Positions 30,805 to 42,200 of a stretch of DNA of 64,000 nt are shown here, in pieces. This DNA is from Antedon mediterranea (Eukaryota; Echinodermata; Crinoidea; Comatulida; Antedonidae), in assembly GCF_964355755.1 (NCBI RefSeq), contig NC_092675.1:10119312-10183311 (forward strand), read 5' to 3'. The notes under the pieces are model-generated. The model saw nothing but the letters and a program-made list of their open reading frames with translations, was not told where the DNA came from and made no database searches. Numbering within the stretch: position 1 is the first letter of the stretch; each line of letters begins with the position of its first letter. A program made the position numbers and the translations under genes.

Positions 30805-32052
30805 AAAGATGTCTTTGGCTTCGAAGAGTGAGGGTGGAAACGGACTTAGTTCATATTTCATTACATCGTCTAGAGAGATTTGTCCTAACTGAATTTGATG
30901 GAAAGAAAGAAGAATTCCTGTCAAGGCATGAGAACAAACACAAATTTATCAACATGCTTTCATATGAGCTACAGAAAAAAGAATGTCCTGTACGACATGC
31001 AGCCAACGAGTTATGGTTATGATGCTTGGCTACCACTCCAAGGGTCCTGAGTTCAAGTCCCGTCACATGTCAGGATTTTTTCTAAGGACCAAATTACTCC
31101 ACTCCCAAAGACTTGTAATAAGACTTTGTTTTGTAGAGCATCTTGTGTATATGTTTGTCTTGTGAACCTCTGAGGGTCCCTAATGATCAGCAATAGCTGC
31201 GTGGATCACCCTCATTAAATATGGTTTAAAAAAAACAAAAAAAAAACAATGCCGATGTTGACATTGCTCTGGCAACAGTAACTTTGATTGGAGAAGACAC
31301 AGACTTACTGGTACTTTTACTGTATCATGTAAATACAACAAACCGAGAAGTGTACTTCAGATTAGACAAAGGAAAAGATGGGCCTACTAGAGTGATTAAT
31401 GTAACCAGATTGAAATCTGTTTTAGGATATAAAATGTGAAATGCATTACCCATAGTGCATGCATTCACTGGTTGTGATTCGACGTCTAGGATTTTCGGAA
31501 TCGGCAAGAAAGCGGCATTTAATAAATTGATTGAAAGTAACCCAGAATATGACATGTGTGCCGATATTTTCACTCAACCGCATCAGAAACTTTAAACTAT
31601 CGAGGAGTTTGGACTGAAGGACATGTCTATTCTTTTTGGAGCGAAGTCACTGGACTCCCTGAATAGCTACAGATGCAAGCTATTTAATAAAAAAGTTGTT
31701 GAGGGTAAATCATTTATCAAACCTCAACAACTACTACCACCAACCTCATCTGCTACAGAATGTCAGTCAAATCATGCAATGGCTATAGAAAGATAATACC
31801 ATGGATGCTACCAAGTGGGGATGGAAAGTTTGTAATAAAACATTTGTGCCAATAATGACGATGGAAACTGCTGCTCCAGAAGAACTTTGAAAATCATCCT
31901 TTGTAACTGTACTACTGGATTTATGTTGCAGTTGTAGACGCTATGGATTGGCATGTGCTTCAGTTTGTGGAGTGTGTCAACTAGAAGAATGGGACAACGT
32001 AGATAGAAAGATTGATGACGATGATGAAGACGAAGTTGGAACAGTTGTTTAA
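30805..32052 (+). pseudogene. Broken transposon gene: PIN/FEN1-like nuclease-family protein
   Basis: Conceptual reading, with stops and frame changes, gives in order: a segment with FDGKKEEFLSRHENKHKF; a ~230-bp SINE interruption (31005-31240); NADVDIALATVTLI; GEDTDLLVLLLYH; a stop at 31437; then LPIVHAFTGCDSTSRIFGIG; a further stop at 31593; LPPTSSATE; KWGWKVCNKTF; and a Cys-rich tail with CSCRRYGLAC. These motifs, in this order, match a widespread family of uncharacterised, repeat-associated metazoan proteins. They have acidic XPG/FEN1 or PIN-like motifs and a C-terminal cysteine-rich region. It is inactive here. The 3' half (from ~31505) is also present inverted in the left arm (30790-30190). 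Nuclease activity is inferred only from the spaced acidic motifs. Confidence 0.65.
31005..31240 (+). mobile_element. tRNA-derived SINE inside the nuclease-like pseudogene
   Basis: The head GTTATGGTTATGATGCTTGG, followed by CTACCACTCCAAGGGTCC and GAGTTCAAGTCCCG, reads as the tRNA A- to B-box region (B box GAGTTCAAGTCC). A ~150-bp body follows and ends CATTAAATATGGTTT plus an A-rich tail. Protein similarity of the host gene stops at the left edge and resumes at 31247, supporting a discrete insertion. A clear target duplication was not found. Confidence 0.7.
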
Positions 32053-33504
32053 GATGCCGTACTAAATACATGCACAATATCTAATCAATTGCTGCTATAC
32101 CGTAATTAGAAATTTAAAAGTTATAATTATATTCTGAACAAATTGAGCCATAAATGGTGTATCTCAGTCAGTCATTATCGAAATATAGCATATCAAGGTC
32201 AATGGTCAAACATGTCGTTTCTGGTCATTTTCTGTCAAACTATTTCATTAGAGTAAATATAAATAAGTATATTCTCAGTATTTAGAGCCCAATTTTAAAT
32301 CTCTACCACACATAGTTGCCGAGATATGGAAATTCTACATAGATAAAGGTTAAAGGTCAATAACCTTTACTTCTAACCATTTTTTGACAAAATGTCTCAT
32401 TACAATAAATGTAAATATGTACATTCTGAACAATTTGAGCCATCATTTGTTTCCCTACGGTCAGTGGTTACCAAGATACAACATATCAAGGTCAAAGGTC
32501 AAATTGTCAGAAATGGTATTTCCGGTCAATTTTGGCCAAAATGTTCTATTATAGCGAATATAAATATGTATGTTCTGAGTATGTTGGTACCAAAATTATA
32601 TCAATAGACCAAGTAGTTTAGGAGGTATGGCCATTTTCACTTTTTATCTATTTTGGCGGCCATCTTGAAAAAAAACACTTTCCGGGGGTCGAAATTCTTG
32701 AGACTTTTTTTCTGTTGTTTAGTACACCTAATACTACCAAAATCCGTTGAAATACCTTTTGTTGCAATTTTTTTGAGGTGAAACCTTATTTCTACTCTAC
32801 TAAAAGGGTTCTTATGCGAGCACTGTGGTATTGTCTATGTTAGACAAAATTATACGACGAGGCATAATGCTAGTGTACACCTGCAAGTCCTGTGATACAA
32901 AGTTTGCAACAAAGCAGGAACTTGCACAGCATGAACAAATACACACTCCGAGAAAACCATCAAAACGATATTTTGAACCGTCGGTTATATGTGCAATAAT
33001 ATGTTTTTTAATTAAAAGTATTCCTTAATATATATATATATTTTTTTATAACAACAAACATGAAATGATTACATTATTATTAATTAATTATTGCAAGATG
33101 AAAAAATGTTTAAAAGTAAAATTGCTCATGTATATTAGCATAATTTATCTATGTATGATGTGTTTATACAACATTGACTATAATTTGATTACTAATATGG
33201 ATAATGCAGACTTTTTTTTCTTTCATACTAACATGAAATGATCATATTTTGTAAGTATTACATGGTGGAAATCGTTTGTAATATTTATTTGTACAAATTT
33301 ATCAGTGTGGTAGGTGTTATATTATACACATTGACGTTTTTAAAACTCAAAATATGATTTGCTTTTCATAGAAAAAAGTAATTGATGATTTTTTTTATTT
33401 CTTGTTAGAAATATTGACCACAACACAACATGTTTAGTATTTGAAATAAATGAAAGAAAATATAATGTTATCCAGTTCTACATTTAATTCCTGCTAAACT
33501 GTAA

Positions 33505-34231
33505 TTAACAAGGCCAACAGCCATTAAGTCGCGTGCTACAATGCATAGTGATACCGGACCGACAGACAAACAGACCGACAGACAGACCGACAGACAGACG
33601 GACCGACCGACATAGTGAACTATACTGACCGAAATTACTGAACATGTTTAAAAATGTTGAAATGTTTAAAAACATTTATATTTGTTTAATTTACAAGTAA
33701 GTCAAGAAAACAGAAATCGGGCAAAAAGAGTGCGCAATAACATTTAACGCGCACTCATGGCAATTTTGTAAACGCTTAAAATTGCCTGAAACGTACTCTT
33801 ATTTCATCGAAAATAAATTTTGAAAATTTTAAGCGCGCGTACGCATGCGTTACATGCGCTACGCACGTAATTGTATTGCCATATGATGATTTATGCCCTG
33901 AAATTTATGAGTACCAAATTTTATTTAATTGTGATTCATGGTTGTTAAGATATGATTACAAACGTGATTTCGTTAAATCGTGCGTAGACCGCGTAATTTT
34001 TTATTGCGCACCGTGAAAACATAACCACATCGATTCCTGGCCATAAGGAATATTCTGTGAAAAATTGACTTAGCTAGATTAAACTGATATCAAGATAAGG
34101 TCATAAAGTGATAAAACGCATAGTGATACCGGACCGACAGACAGACAGACAGACAGACCGACAGACCGACAGACAGACCGACCGACCGACCGACATAGTG
34201 AACTATAGAGTCGCTTCCACGCGACTAAAAA
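33505..34231 (+). repeat. Interspersed repeat with GACC/GACA microsatellites, copy 2
   Basis: Inverted partner of 26123-26807. It carries two related microsatellites (33560-33610 and 34130-34195), each set between CATAGTGATACCGG and CATAGTGAACTATA. One end carries AAGTCGCGTGC and the other the complement GCGACTAAAAA, suggesting a short inverted repeat AGTCGCGTG. The open frame rich in RQTD repeats is a product of the microsatellite. Confidence 0.75.
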
Positions 34232-34373
34232 TATATTGCCCCCCCCCCCTCGATCTAAAAAAAATATTTTATAATATACCCAATAAAACGTAATTTATAG
34301 GGAAAAAATCGAAATTAAAGGCTCTGATTAAATGTAACCGTTTATGAAATAAAAAACTGATCATTTCATTTAA

Positions 34374-36967
34374 AGGGGGATTCTGGGTTTAAAATTGCTT
34401 TTAAATATCGTTTATTTATTAAATAAAAAATATTATAACAATATAGACATTTCAGAACGAAGAAGTAATAACGAGAAATTAAAAAAATTAAATTTCACAT
34501 ACATTTTAGGGTAAATTCATGGAAAGTCTGTTTTTTAGCAGCTTAGGGAAGCTCATTAATATTCATGAGATATTCACAAAATCACGTCACCAGTGGATTC
34601 CAAACTCGCGACGTCATGTACGTTGTATTTGTCAACTAATTTACATCTCTCTCCCCTGTCAAACGACGACCACCATTGTGAAATACATTTTTTGTAGATT
34701 TTCTAAGCTTGGCCTAAAGTGTAATAATAACAGTAGTAGCATATATTTATTTGACATTTAATGAAATACAAAATTTAGTACAGATACGGAGTCATAAATT
34801 ATACTATTTTTATACCTCTATAGTACAGATCGTATTATCGGCTTCACGTACAATACTACTCTAGGCCTAGCCTAATAATAATATGGGTGAGAGCCATTCT
34901 GACTAGGGATTCCATGCCACGATGGCTACCAGGGCCGTAGCCAGGATCTGTCAAGGGGGGGTTCGGACACTAAATATTTGGGTCAACCCCCCCCCCCCTC
35001 CCCCTGGGGGTGGGGCCTGATGCGAAGCGAATTTTGTTAAATGACACCCCTAGATGGCCGGAAAAGACACTCTCGTGCAGCATGCTATATAACCAATGAG
35101 CAAAAAGATCGTACTTTTTTCCTCCTCCTCAAACACGTCGATAATTTAAATGACGATAACTATTTGTTGCCGTATGTTAGATGCGCGTGCTCTGTGCGGA
35201 ACCGCCGATTGTTTGATCATTTACTCCGTATTTTGTTTTGCGTTCAAGTTCAATGCGAACGTATATCTAGGAGCAGCCCCGAAAAAAGCACACTGGGTGA
35301 AGGCAAATGCTATTTGCTAGCTCTATCTATAATATTTATTTACAGTAATTTGTTGAGGAATATAAATATGTAAATAGGTGATATTGATACATTTTAGTAC
35401 GTATCGGCTGGTGGTCTAGAAAAAAATAATCGGATGCCATAATGTGAACTACAGTACTTGATACCATAGATATTATAGTGTAAAATATTAATATTCACTA
35501 TAATCCTCTATGATACAGTATACTTCATAGTCACACATAAATACTGATGTACGTCGGAAGGCTATATACTTTATGCATGCTGCCTGATTGCCAGTGATCT
35601 AAACAATTATAGGTACGCAGTTGTCTGGCGGTGTCCTTTGTACGAATCGTTCGTGGGCCAGCTCGTTTCATTCATTCATTCATTTGCAGCTTTTAGAAAT
35701 TTACAGACACGTATCACTAGTTGACGCTCATACAGAGAAGAAGGTTCACAAACAAGTTTACGAATTTTTCAATTTACAAACAACTTTTTGTACTGTGGGG
35801 CACGTATTTGGAGGATTTTTGGAGATGAGGGTGAGGTATTGGGCATGTCGGGGATGGGGGTTCGCAGTTGGTTAAGGGGGGTTCGCTGTAAAGGGGGGGG
35901 GGGGGGGGTTCGCCCGAACCATAAAAACCCCCCTGGCTACGGGCCTGGCTACGTTAAAACAATGGGGCCCATGGGCCTAGCTAGCCTACTACTAGACGAT
36001 TGGCCCATAAATAACAAAACCCATCCTATCAACCAAACTCCTAAACAATCTAAACCTAAAACATTCTACAAAATCGGCTGTAAATATTGAAGCAAAACAA
36101 GGTCCGATCGCCGTCCACACGTATGGTGTCCCGATCGTCTAAGTAGGCCTAAAATAAATAGGTTTAGTTTACTCTCCAAAAAAGCGCAGCGGATACTCAT
36201 GCATCAAGCAAGTAGACCAGGTAGTAGGAAGGAGACCTAGCCGATCCGGCCCAGTTAAAATTGAGCTAGCTAGTGTAGTAGACCCTATGCGAATTGATAC
36301 TACCAGGCCTTTTACTATAGGCTGCACTACACAAATATTCCAACTCTCTCATTCGAGCTATATTATCTATACCATTCCGGTAGGTCGAGTCGACCTTCAA
36401 TCAAATACTGTACATCGTTCATGTTGTGATTATAGACGGGGTATACTCGACCCGACCAGTTTGGTATTGTTGTATCTGCTTATCACGTGACGATGCCAGG
36501 CATGGGCAGCAGAGAGAGCACGTGTATCGTCGTCTCGCTCGATCCTCAGCGGGAATGTACAGTATACGTTACGCTTCATTGATTTTGATTTTTCCCTAAG
36601 TCGGTGCGAAAATCGGCAAACGTAAAGTGCAAACATATCTAATTTTTCACTGTTTTGATGAATTTTCATAAAAAATTGACTTTATAAATGGGAAGACCGA
36701 CTAAAATTACATCAGATAAGTATAATTTTACAAAAGTAATTGATATGGTTTATGATAACGAGTCGTCGGAAGATGGACCATTTCACGAATTTCCTATTTT
36801 GTAACCACAGTGTGATTTTGCCGTAGCTGCACTTGTAATCTGGCCTGATTTCACAGCCTTCGTTCTGCTTCACTGGGCGCTTATATAAATTGAAACTTTT
36901 ACCATTCAAGAGACAAACAAATATATTTTACATTTTTTACTATTCATTTTAAACCCGGAACCCCCCT
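34374..36967 (+). mobile_element. TTAA-flanked DNA element (Kolobok/T2-like), copy 1, interrupted
   Basis: The ends are inverted repeats (AGGGGGATTCTGGGTTTAAA and the complement of TTTAAACCCGGAACCCCCCT), bounded by TTAA on both sides (34370-34373 and 36968-36971). The second copy is at 59396-60966 (1571 bp). Subtracting the 1023-bp nested insertion leaves 1571 bp here too. TTAA followed by AGGG at the ends is the pattern of Kolobok/T2-type elements. A 38-codon open frame, MGRPTKITSDKYNF onward (36689-36805), is preserved in both copies, but no transposase is recognisable, so the element appears non-autonomous. Confidence 0.88.
34930..35947. mobile_element. Nested hAT-like non-autonomous element
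   Basis: The segment is absent from the otherwise matching copy at 59.4-60.97 kb, so its limits are seen directly. Ends are near-perfect inverted repeats: CAGGGCCGTAGCCAGG, and the complement of CCTGGCTACGGGCCTG. GGCTAC is repeated at the junctions; part may be target duplication and part terminal sequence, so the duplication length (5-8 bp) is uncertain. CAGGG-type ends with GTAGCCAGG are common in hAT elements. G- and C-homopolymer runs lie just inside each end. Open frames inside resemble nothing known. Confidence 0.85.
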
Positions 36968-37558
36968 TTAAAGTGGGATATTCAATATTTTAGAAATTTA
37001 ACGTACCTTAAATATAGAGGGCGGGCGAGTTTATAATTGTTTTTTTCGCGGAATTGGGATGGCGTAATAAATAGGCCTGGATAAGGTGGTTTAGATAAAT
37101 GCTTCTTTCGAAGGTATTAATTGACTCTTATTTATACAAAATAATTGTTTAGTTATAACGTTAGTATGTGCTCTAAATAACTAATTAATATTTACTTAGA
37201 AGTTAGTGGGAATTTAGGCTAAGCCTAGCTTTCACGGTTTCTTCCGTCTCTTCCCTTCAGCAGGCTTCGGTAAAAACGGCATTTCACCTGTCTCAACTTA
37301 GGGCCTAGGCCTAGGTCTAGTTAGGCCTAATATAGTATATCATGATGGGTCATCCTAGACTAGGCCTACTGGAAAATCCCCAGATCATGGACTTTAGGAC
37401 TGTTTTAAGGGCCAAGACTGAATGACTAGGCCTTGGCCAAGATCATGTTAATAATTAAGAACTGTTGGTTATTCTTTTTGGAAACTGTATTTCCTGAACA
37501 CCCATTATTTATCTATCTAGGCAATACTACTACTACTAGGCCTAGCTATAGTCTATAG

Positions 37559-38029
37559 GGTAGCGGAACGATTCGGCCCTGAGACAATTCGGCCTGGGAC
37601 GTTTCGGCCAAACTTTATTTTCACAGAGACTATGGGGTAGTACTACTACTAGGGATAAAGATGCAAAAAAGCAAACATTTTGAAAACATTGTCGAAAATG
37701 ATCATTTTTTAGTCACGCGGACGATGTAAACAAGTTACGCCATCTGTTGGCCACTTGGCGAATGCATGAAATAAACAAGGTTTTCGAAGTAATAAATTGA
37801 ATATAAAATTATGTTTTTCCAGTAAATATCAACATTGTTAATATCAATAAAATACGGATTGTTAAACACCTTTAAAAACTTGATAATACCAAAAAAAAAT
37901 GAATATAAATTTGGTCTAAAGTGAGACGTTTCGGCCAACAAAGTGGGATGTTTAGGCCGAATCGTCCCACCAAAAGTGGGCTGAATAGTCCCGGACCGAA
38001 TCGTCTCATGGACGAATCGTCCTGGAACC
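37559..38029. mobile_element. Short DNA transposon with repeated GGGCCGAATCGTC ends, copy 2
   Basis: Inverted partner of the element at 10.96-11.40 kb. It is flanked by a perfect 8-bp direct repeat, GTCTATAG (37551-37558 and 38030-38037). Terminal inverted repeats begin GGTAGCGGAACGATTCGG, and the complement of the right end begins GGTTCCAGGACGATTCG. Several further copies of the CGATTCGGCC motif lie just inside. The 8-bp duplication supports a hAT-like class. No coding capacity. Confidence 0.88.
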
Positions 38030-38037
38030 GTCTATAG

Positions 38038-39226
38038 AGGCTTGACCGACCAGGCCTATTTATTATCCGCAATATGCGGATAACTTCTTGTATTGTATTG
38101 GATAATTTTTTTTTTCTGTATTATTCTTCTTTTTTTGTGCGTCCCGTTTCTCTAAACAGAACACATCAATACTTTTTGTGCACCTCCTATTTTTTAAAAA
38201 CGTCATTGCATGTGATTTTATGAATTTTAATGATTGATCATAGATTAAAAACCAAATGTCATTTTGTATGACACTTGGTGAAAATTTTATTCACATCAAA
38301 TGTCAACTTTCTTTCAATTGTAAACATTTTTCAAAATCATGCCTATTATACTCCTCAGGATCACCACCGTCGTGACCCCAAATTTGTTTAAACTTATAAT
38401 GCAAGTAAAGTTGTAGATATGAGTTAATGCAACATTGTTACCTCTCGGGTATTGTGACGTCATCGTATGGCCACCCGAATATAAATTAATTGTCTCTTTT
38501 GTCATAGCACATCACATTTAATAGAGCACAACTCACTTATTTATACCTCAAATTCTCCTAGATTTTGCTATTTGTTTGCTCAATTAATTATCTTTCGTAA
38601 GGTTTACGAACATTTTAATTTTGGTGACGTCATCATAACAAACAATTTAAATAACGTATTTTCATCCTTAACATTAAATTTCAATGTGTTATATTTTCTC
38701 AGAATGAAAAGAGACCCTTTAAACGGTTTAAACGGTTTCTGGAAGCTGTTAAATTCTAGATACGAATTCGTGTAAAAATGTTGCGTATGATGTTGGCACA
38801 TCATCATATGGCCAGTTAAATTATAAAAGTCGTATTTTCATCTTTTGCGTCATAGTTCACTTATCCAAATTTCTTTAACACTTTAATATGTTGTTGCTCA
38901 GATAATTTCCTTCCAAAATTGCTATCTTCGTTTTTCATTTTGATGACATCATCATGATAAAAATTGAAATAAAAGTTGGGCCCCGGATATGGCTAGGGAT
39001 AGAATAGAAGGCTGGGCTAGGGTCTAATTGAATGAAATAACATACAACATGAAATGCAAAACACTTTTATACTTTGATTGGCTTTTCACTTACATTCAAC
39101 AACTTTGCTCTTTCTATGTTTTTGCTCTAGCATACTATAAGTCTATGCATTACAAATAAGCAAATTTGTTCATCATTGATTTGTATTTTTAAAATTTTCT
39201 TTTAAGTTAATTTCATCACAAATTTA
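38038..39226. other. Upstream flank of the IKK gene, no feature recognised
   Basis: AT-rich, non-repetitive as far as I can see. An acceptor-like CAAATTTAG at 39227 lies 12 bases before the IKK start codon, so a non-coding 5' exon may lie in or beyond this stretch. No clear promoter element was found. Confidence 0.4.
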
Positions 39227-39239
39227 GAGGTTTATTAGG

Positions 39240-42200
39240 ATGGCAGAGCAGAAAATGCAGACTACTACAAAGCTCTGGGAATGCCAGAAAAAGCTGGGAT
39301 CAGGTGGATTTGGCGATGTGTTTCTTTACAAAAATAAGGTATTTAAAGAATGTTCCACTGAAAAAATAATTCTTAACATTTTAATGTCACCTAATAGTTC
39401 CACTTTGACTAAAAATGTTATCGAAAAAAAAATGTACTTAAAAAACTGTAATTTAAATCATAAAATAACCAATGGGTTTTAGACATTAAACTAACCTTAA
39501 AGATGTATTGTCTTCTAAAACACGAAAAATAAAGATTAATCAGACTTTTAATAGGTTTTTTAAAGCTAATCACTTCTGTAGGGAAAAATAAAATGACAAA
39601 ATAAATGGTTAATTCAAGCAAAAACCCATTGGCCGGCACGCAGTCAATGTGACAGTTTTTTGCTGTACATTTGTTTCAATCCAACTATTACAGTATGTGA
39701 CAACATAATGGCAAAATAGAAAAATATATATTTCTTCATGGGGACAATACATCTTTAAATCAGTTAGTTGAACAAGAATGTTGCTTCTCCCAATGTGAAT
39801 GCACTTCATTGTGCCTGTGTGAGCCCACAGGCTCATTTACACTAGGACGATAACGATTGATGATAAATATATAAGCATGCATTTATTTTACATTAAACAA
39901 AAGAAATTAGAAAGGTTTTTGTTCTAGAACTATAGGATAATCATTTATGCTGTCTTTGATAAAAATAATAATTTTAAAATTCCAATAAAATGACGTCATA
40001 ATAAATAAAAGCAATAAAGACTAATTATGACGTCATTTGATTGGACGTGTGAAAATATCATTATAGATGGTTTTTCTATTTTCTAGAATGAACAGTTTTT
40101 TATATTTCTTTTGTTTTATGTATGAAAAATGCATATTTGTCTATTTATCGTCGATCTTTATCGTTCTAGTGTAAATGGGCCATTACTGTATGTTTACTAC
40201 TATACTGTTGTCAGTGACCAATAAATGGGTCATTACTGTATGTTTACTATACTGTTGTCAGTGACCATTAAATGCAATTATATGTTTATACTGTAGTTAA
40301 CATTTAATCTACACAATTTATTTTAGGAAAATGGCGAGCAGATTGCGATCAAAAGGTGCAAGCTTGATCTAGATGGTCAGATCCTCCACCGATGGCAGCA
40401 GGAGATCAATATTATGCACAAATTAAACCATGATAATGTGGTGAGGGCATGTCAAATTCCAGAGGAACTTATAGAACCAGAAGCCATACCATTACTGGGA
40501 ATGGAGTTTTGTCAAAACGGTGATCTTAGGAAGGTAATGAAGTGACTATAAATAGGAGTAATTGGTTTAAAGATGTATTGTCCCCCAAAAACTGAAGAAT
40601 GAAGATTAATATTAAATCATACTTTGAATAGGTTATTTTGTAGTTTTACAGTAGGTAAAGTTATGTGACATTAAAATGGCATTTTCAACAAAAGCGGGGC
40701 AATACATCTTTAATTGGGTATGAATTTTTAAAGTGCAAAAAAAGTATTTTGACACGATGTGTAAACAAAATAAGGAAGGGAGAAAGTGCAAGCTCATGCC
40801 TGCAACCAAACCGATAAATTATAAAATACTTTATCCATTCTGTAATTGGCGAGTTGCATGCATATGAAATAAAACATTAAAAAAGTATGGAGATAAAAAC
40901 TAATGAAATGCAGTTACTGTAGCATAGCACCTATGATTTTTGGCCATTCTTTGGATTAAGATGCCTGCTTTCCTAGTGAAGCTATACAAACTGATTGACA
41001 GGCATAAAAACCAATGGAGTATATTATAATATTAGTGATTCACTAGGTATAAAGAATAAATGGGGTCATTTTAAATTACTGGCAGAAGGTATTAAAATGT
41101 TTAAAATCATTTTACAAATTTCTTTGGAAGATAATGGAAAGTATTTAAAATTATGATTCCCTTTTTTTTTCAAGATAATGTATTATTTCAATGCTTTTTT
41201 CTTCATTAGGTTTTGAACTCACCTGAAAATGTGTGTGGATTGGATCAAAGTACAGTGCTTACATTAGCCAAACATATTGCTTCAGCTGTTGAATACCTGC
41301 ACTCCATGCGGGTAATTCATCGAGATCTAAAACCTGAAAATGTTATTATGCAGAAGAATGAAGACGGAACGGTGGGTAGTTTTTATTAAAATAAAAAAAG
41401 AAAGAATATTAAATGAAACACTACAACCAACCCTGTTCAGTTTTTTACGTCCCGAAAGTGTCTGCTACTGTAGGTCAAATCATAATTAATAAATACAATA
41501 GGTACAAGAAACTTTATTTATCTTCGTAAAAAACAAAGAAATGTTGGTTGTCAGCAAATCTGATTAAAAAGATACACATACATAAACAGACTATAAAATG
41601 ACAAAAAGTGTAAAAGTGTAAAGGTATAAACAGTAACATTAAAAATCCTTAAAAAGTTAAAATCGTATTGTTACAAATTACATTCTAGAGACACCAAATA
41701 TGATTAGAGTTTGGCACAAAGGAATTTCTAAAAAGACATCGCACATTACATATATATTATTATTGTTGTTTATTTATTGTATGTTAAATTTACAGATTAC
41801 ATATAAATTAATTGATCTTGGATATGCCAAAGACATGGACCAAAGTAGCATTGCTAGGACATTTGTGGGAACTCTTCAGTACCTGGTAAATATGTTATTC
41901 CTATTCACCACTGCTAGTAGGATTGAAAGTCATGCCCTTTCAAAGTAATCCCCTTAAATGACCCTTTGCCAGCACTTCCCAATTCTCCTGATAATGGCCG
42001 GAGTCTCCAGATATTTGTAGTCATCTCCCGATAAAATGCAATTTCCTTCCGAAATTTTGGATAAACAAAACATTATAAGGATATTTCTATTCTGCTTGAT
42101 AAAGAAAAAGAGAAAATAAGCTTAATATAGGTCTGCAAGATGTAATATTAAATTAATAATAAATTATGTATTGTTTGATATTAGTGAATAATGATCAGGC

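Larger units (their letters stand above)
29293..32807. mobile_element. Foldback-like DNA transposon with 1.3-1.5 kb inverted arms (element 1)
   Basis: Left arm about 29293-30790 and right arm about 31505-32807 are inverted copies. Both outer ends read TAGTAGAGTAGAA inward, then ATTGCAACAAAAGG. The outer ~700 bp of each arm consists of diverged ~140-bp sub-repeats containing GACCTTTGACCTTGATATG. The inner part of each arm duplicates the 3' half of a gene that lies in the centre. The left arm has ~200 bp more (about 29970-30175) than the right. AAA flanks both ends and may be a 3-bp target duplication. The long repetitive arms recall foldback elements (Drosophila FB, sea-urchin TU), but the family is not identified. 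Confidence 0.85.
28723..33028 (+). pseudogene. Decayed C2H2 zinc-finger exon, split by a foldback-like transposon
   Basis: A splice-acceptor-like pyrimidine tract ending TTTTACAG precedes an open stretch to 28998. Beyond that, frame changes and stops separate recognisable finger pieces: CTNCNLVF near 29015, FECKECK followed by a stop and HHKW near 29220-29270. The reading then breaks at the 29293-32807 transposon and resumes at 32807 with KGFLCEHCG and CKSCDTKFATKQELAQHEQIH (32878-32942). The two sides together resemble tandem C2H2 fingers interrupted at the inter-finger linker. It may be a decayed paralogue of the 19.85-25.84 kb gene, but similarity outside the fingers was not established. 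Left-side frames already carry stops, so it was probably degenerate independently of the insertion. Confidence 0.7.

Noticed and set aside
34108-34293. Open frame rich in RQTD repeats
   Set aside because: It is a translation of the GACA/GACC microsatellite inside a dispersed repeat.
35041-35373. 110-codon frame within the nested hAT-like element
   Set aside because: No recognisable domain or transposase motif. The element shows the structure of a non-autonomous copy.
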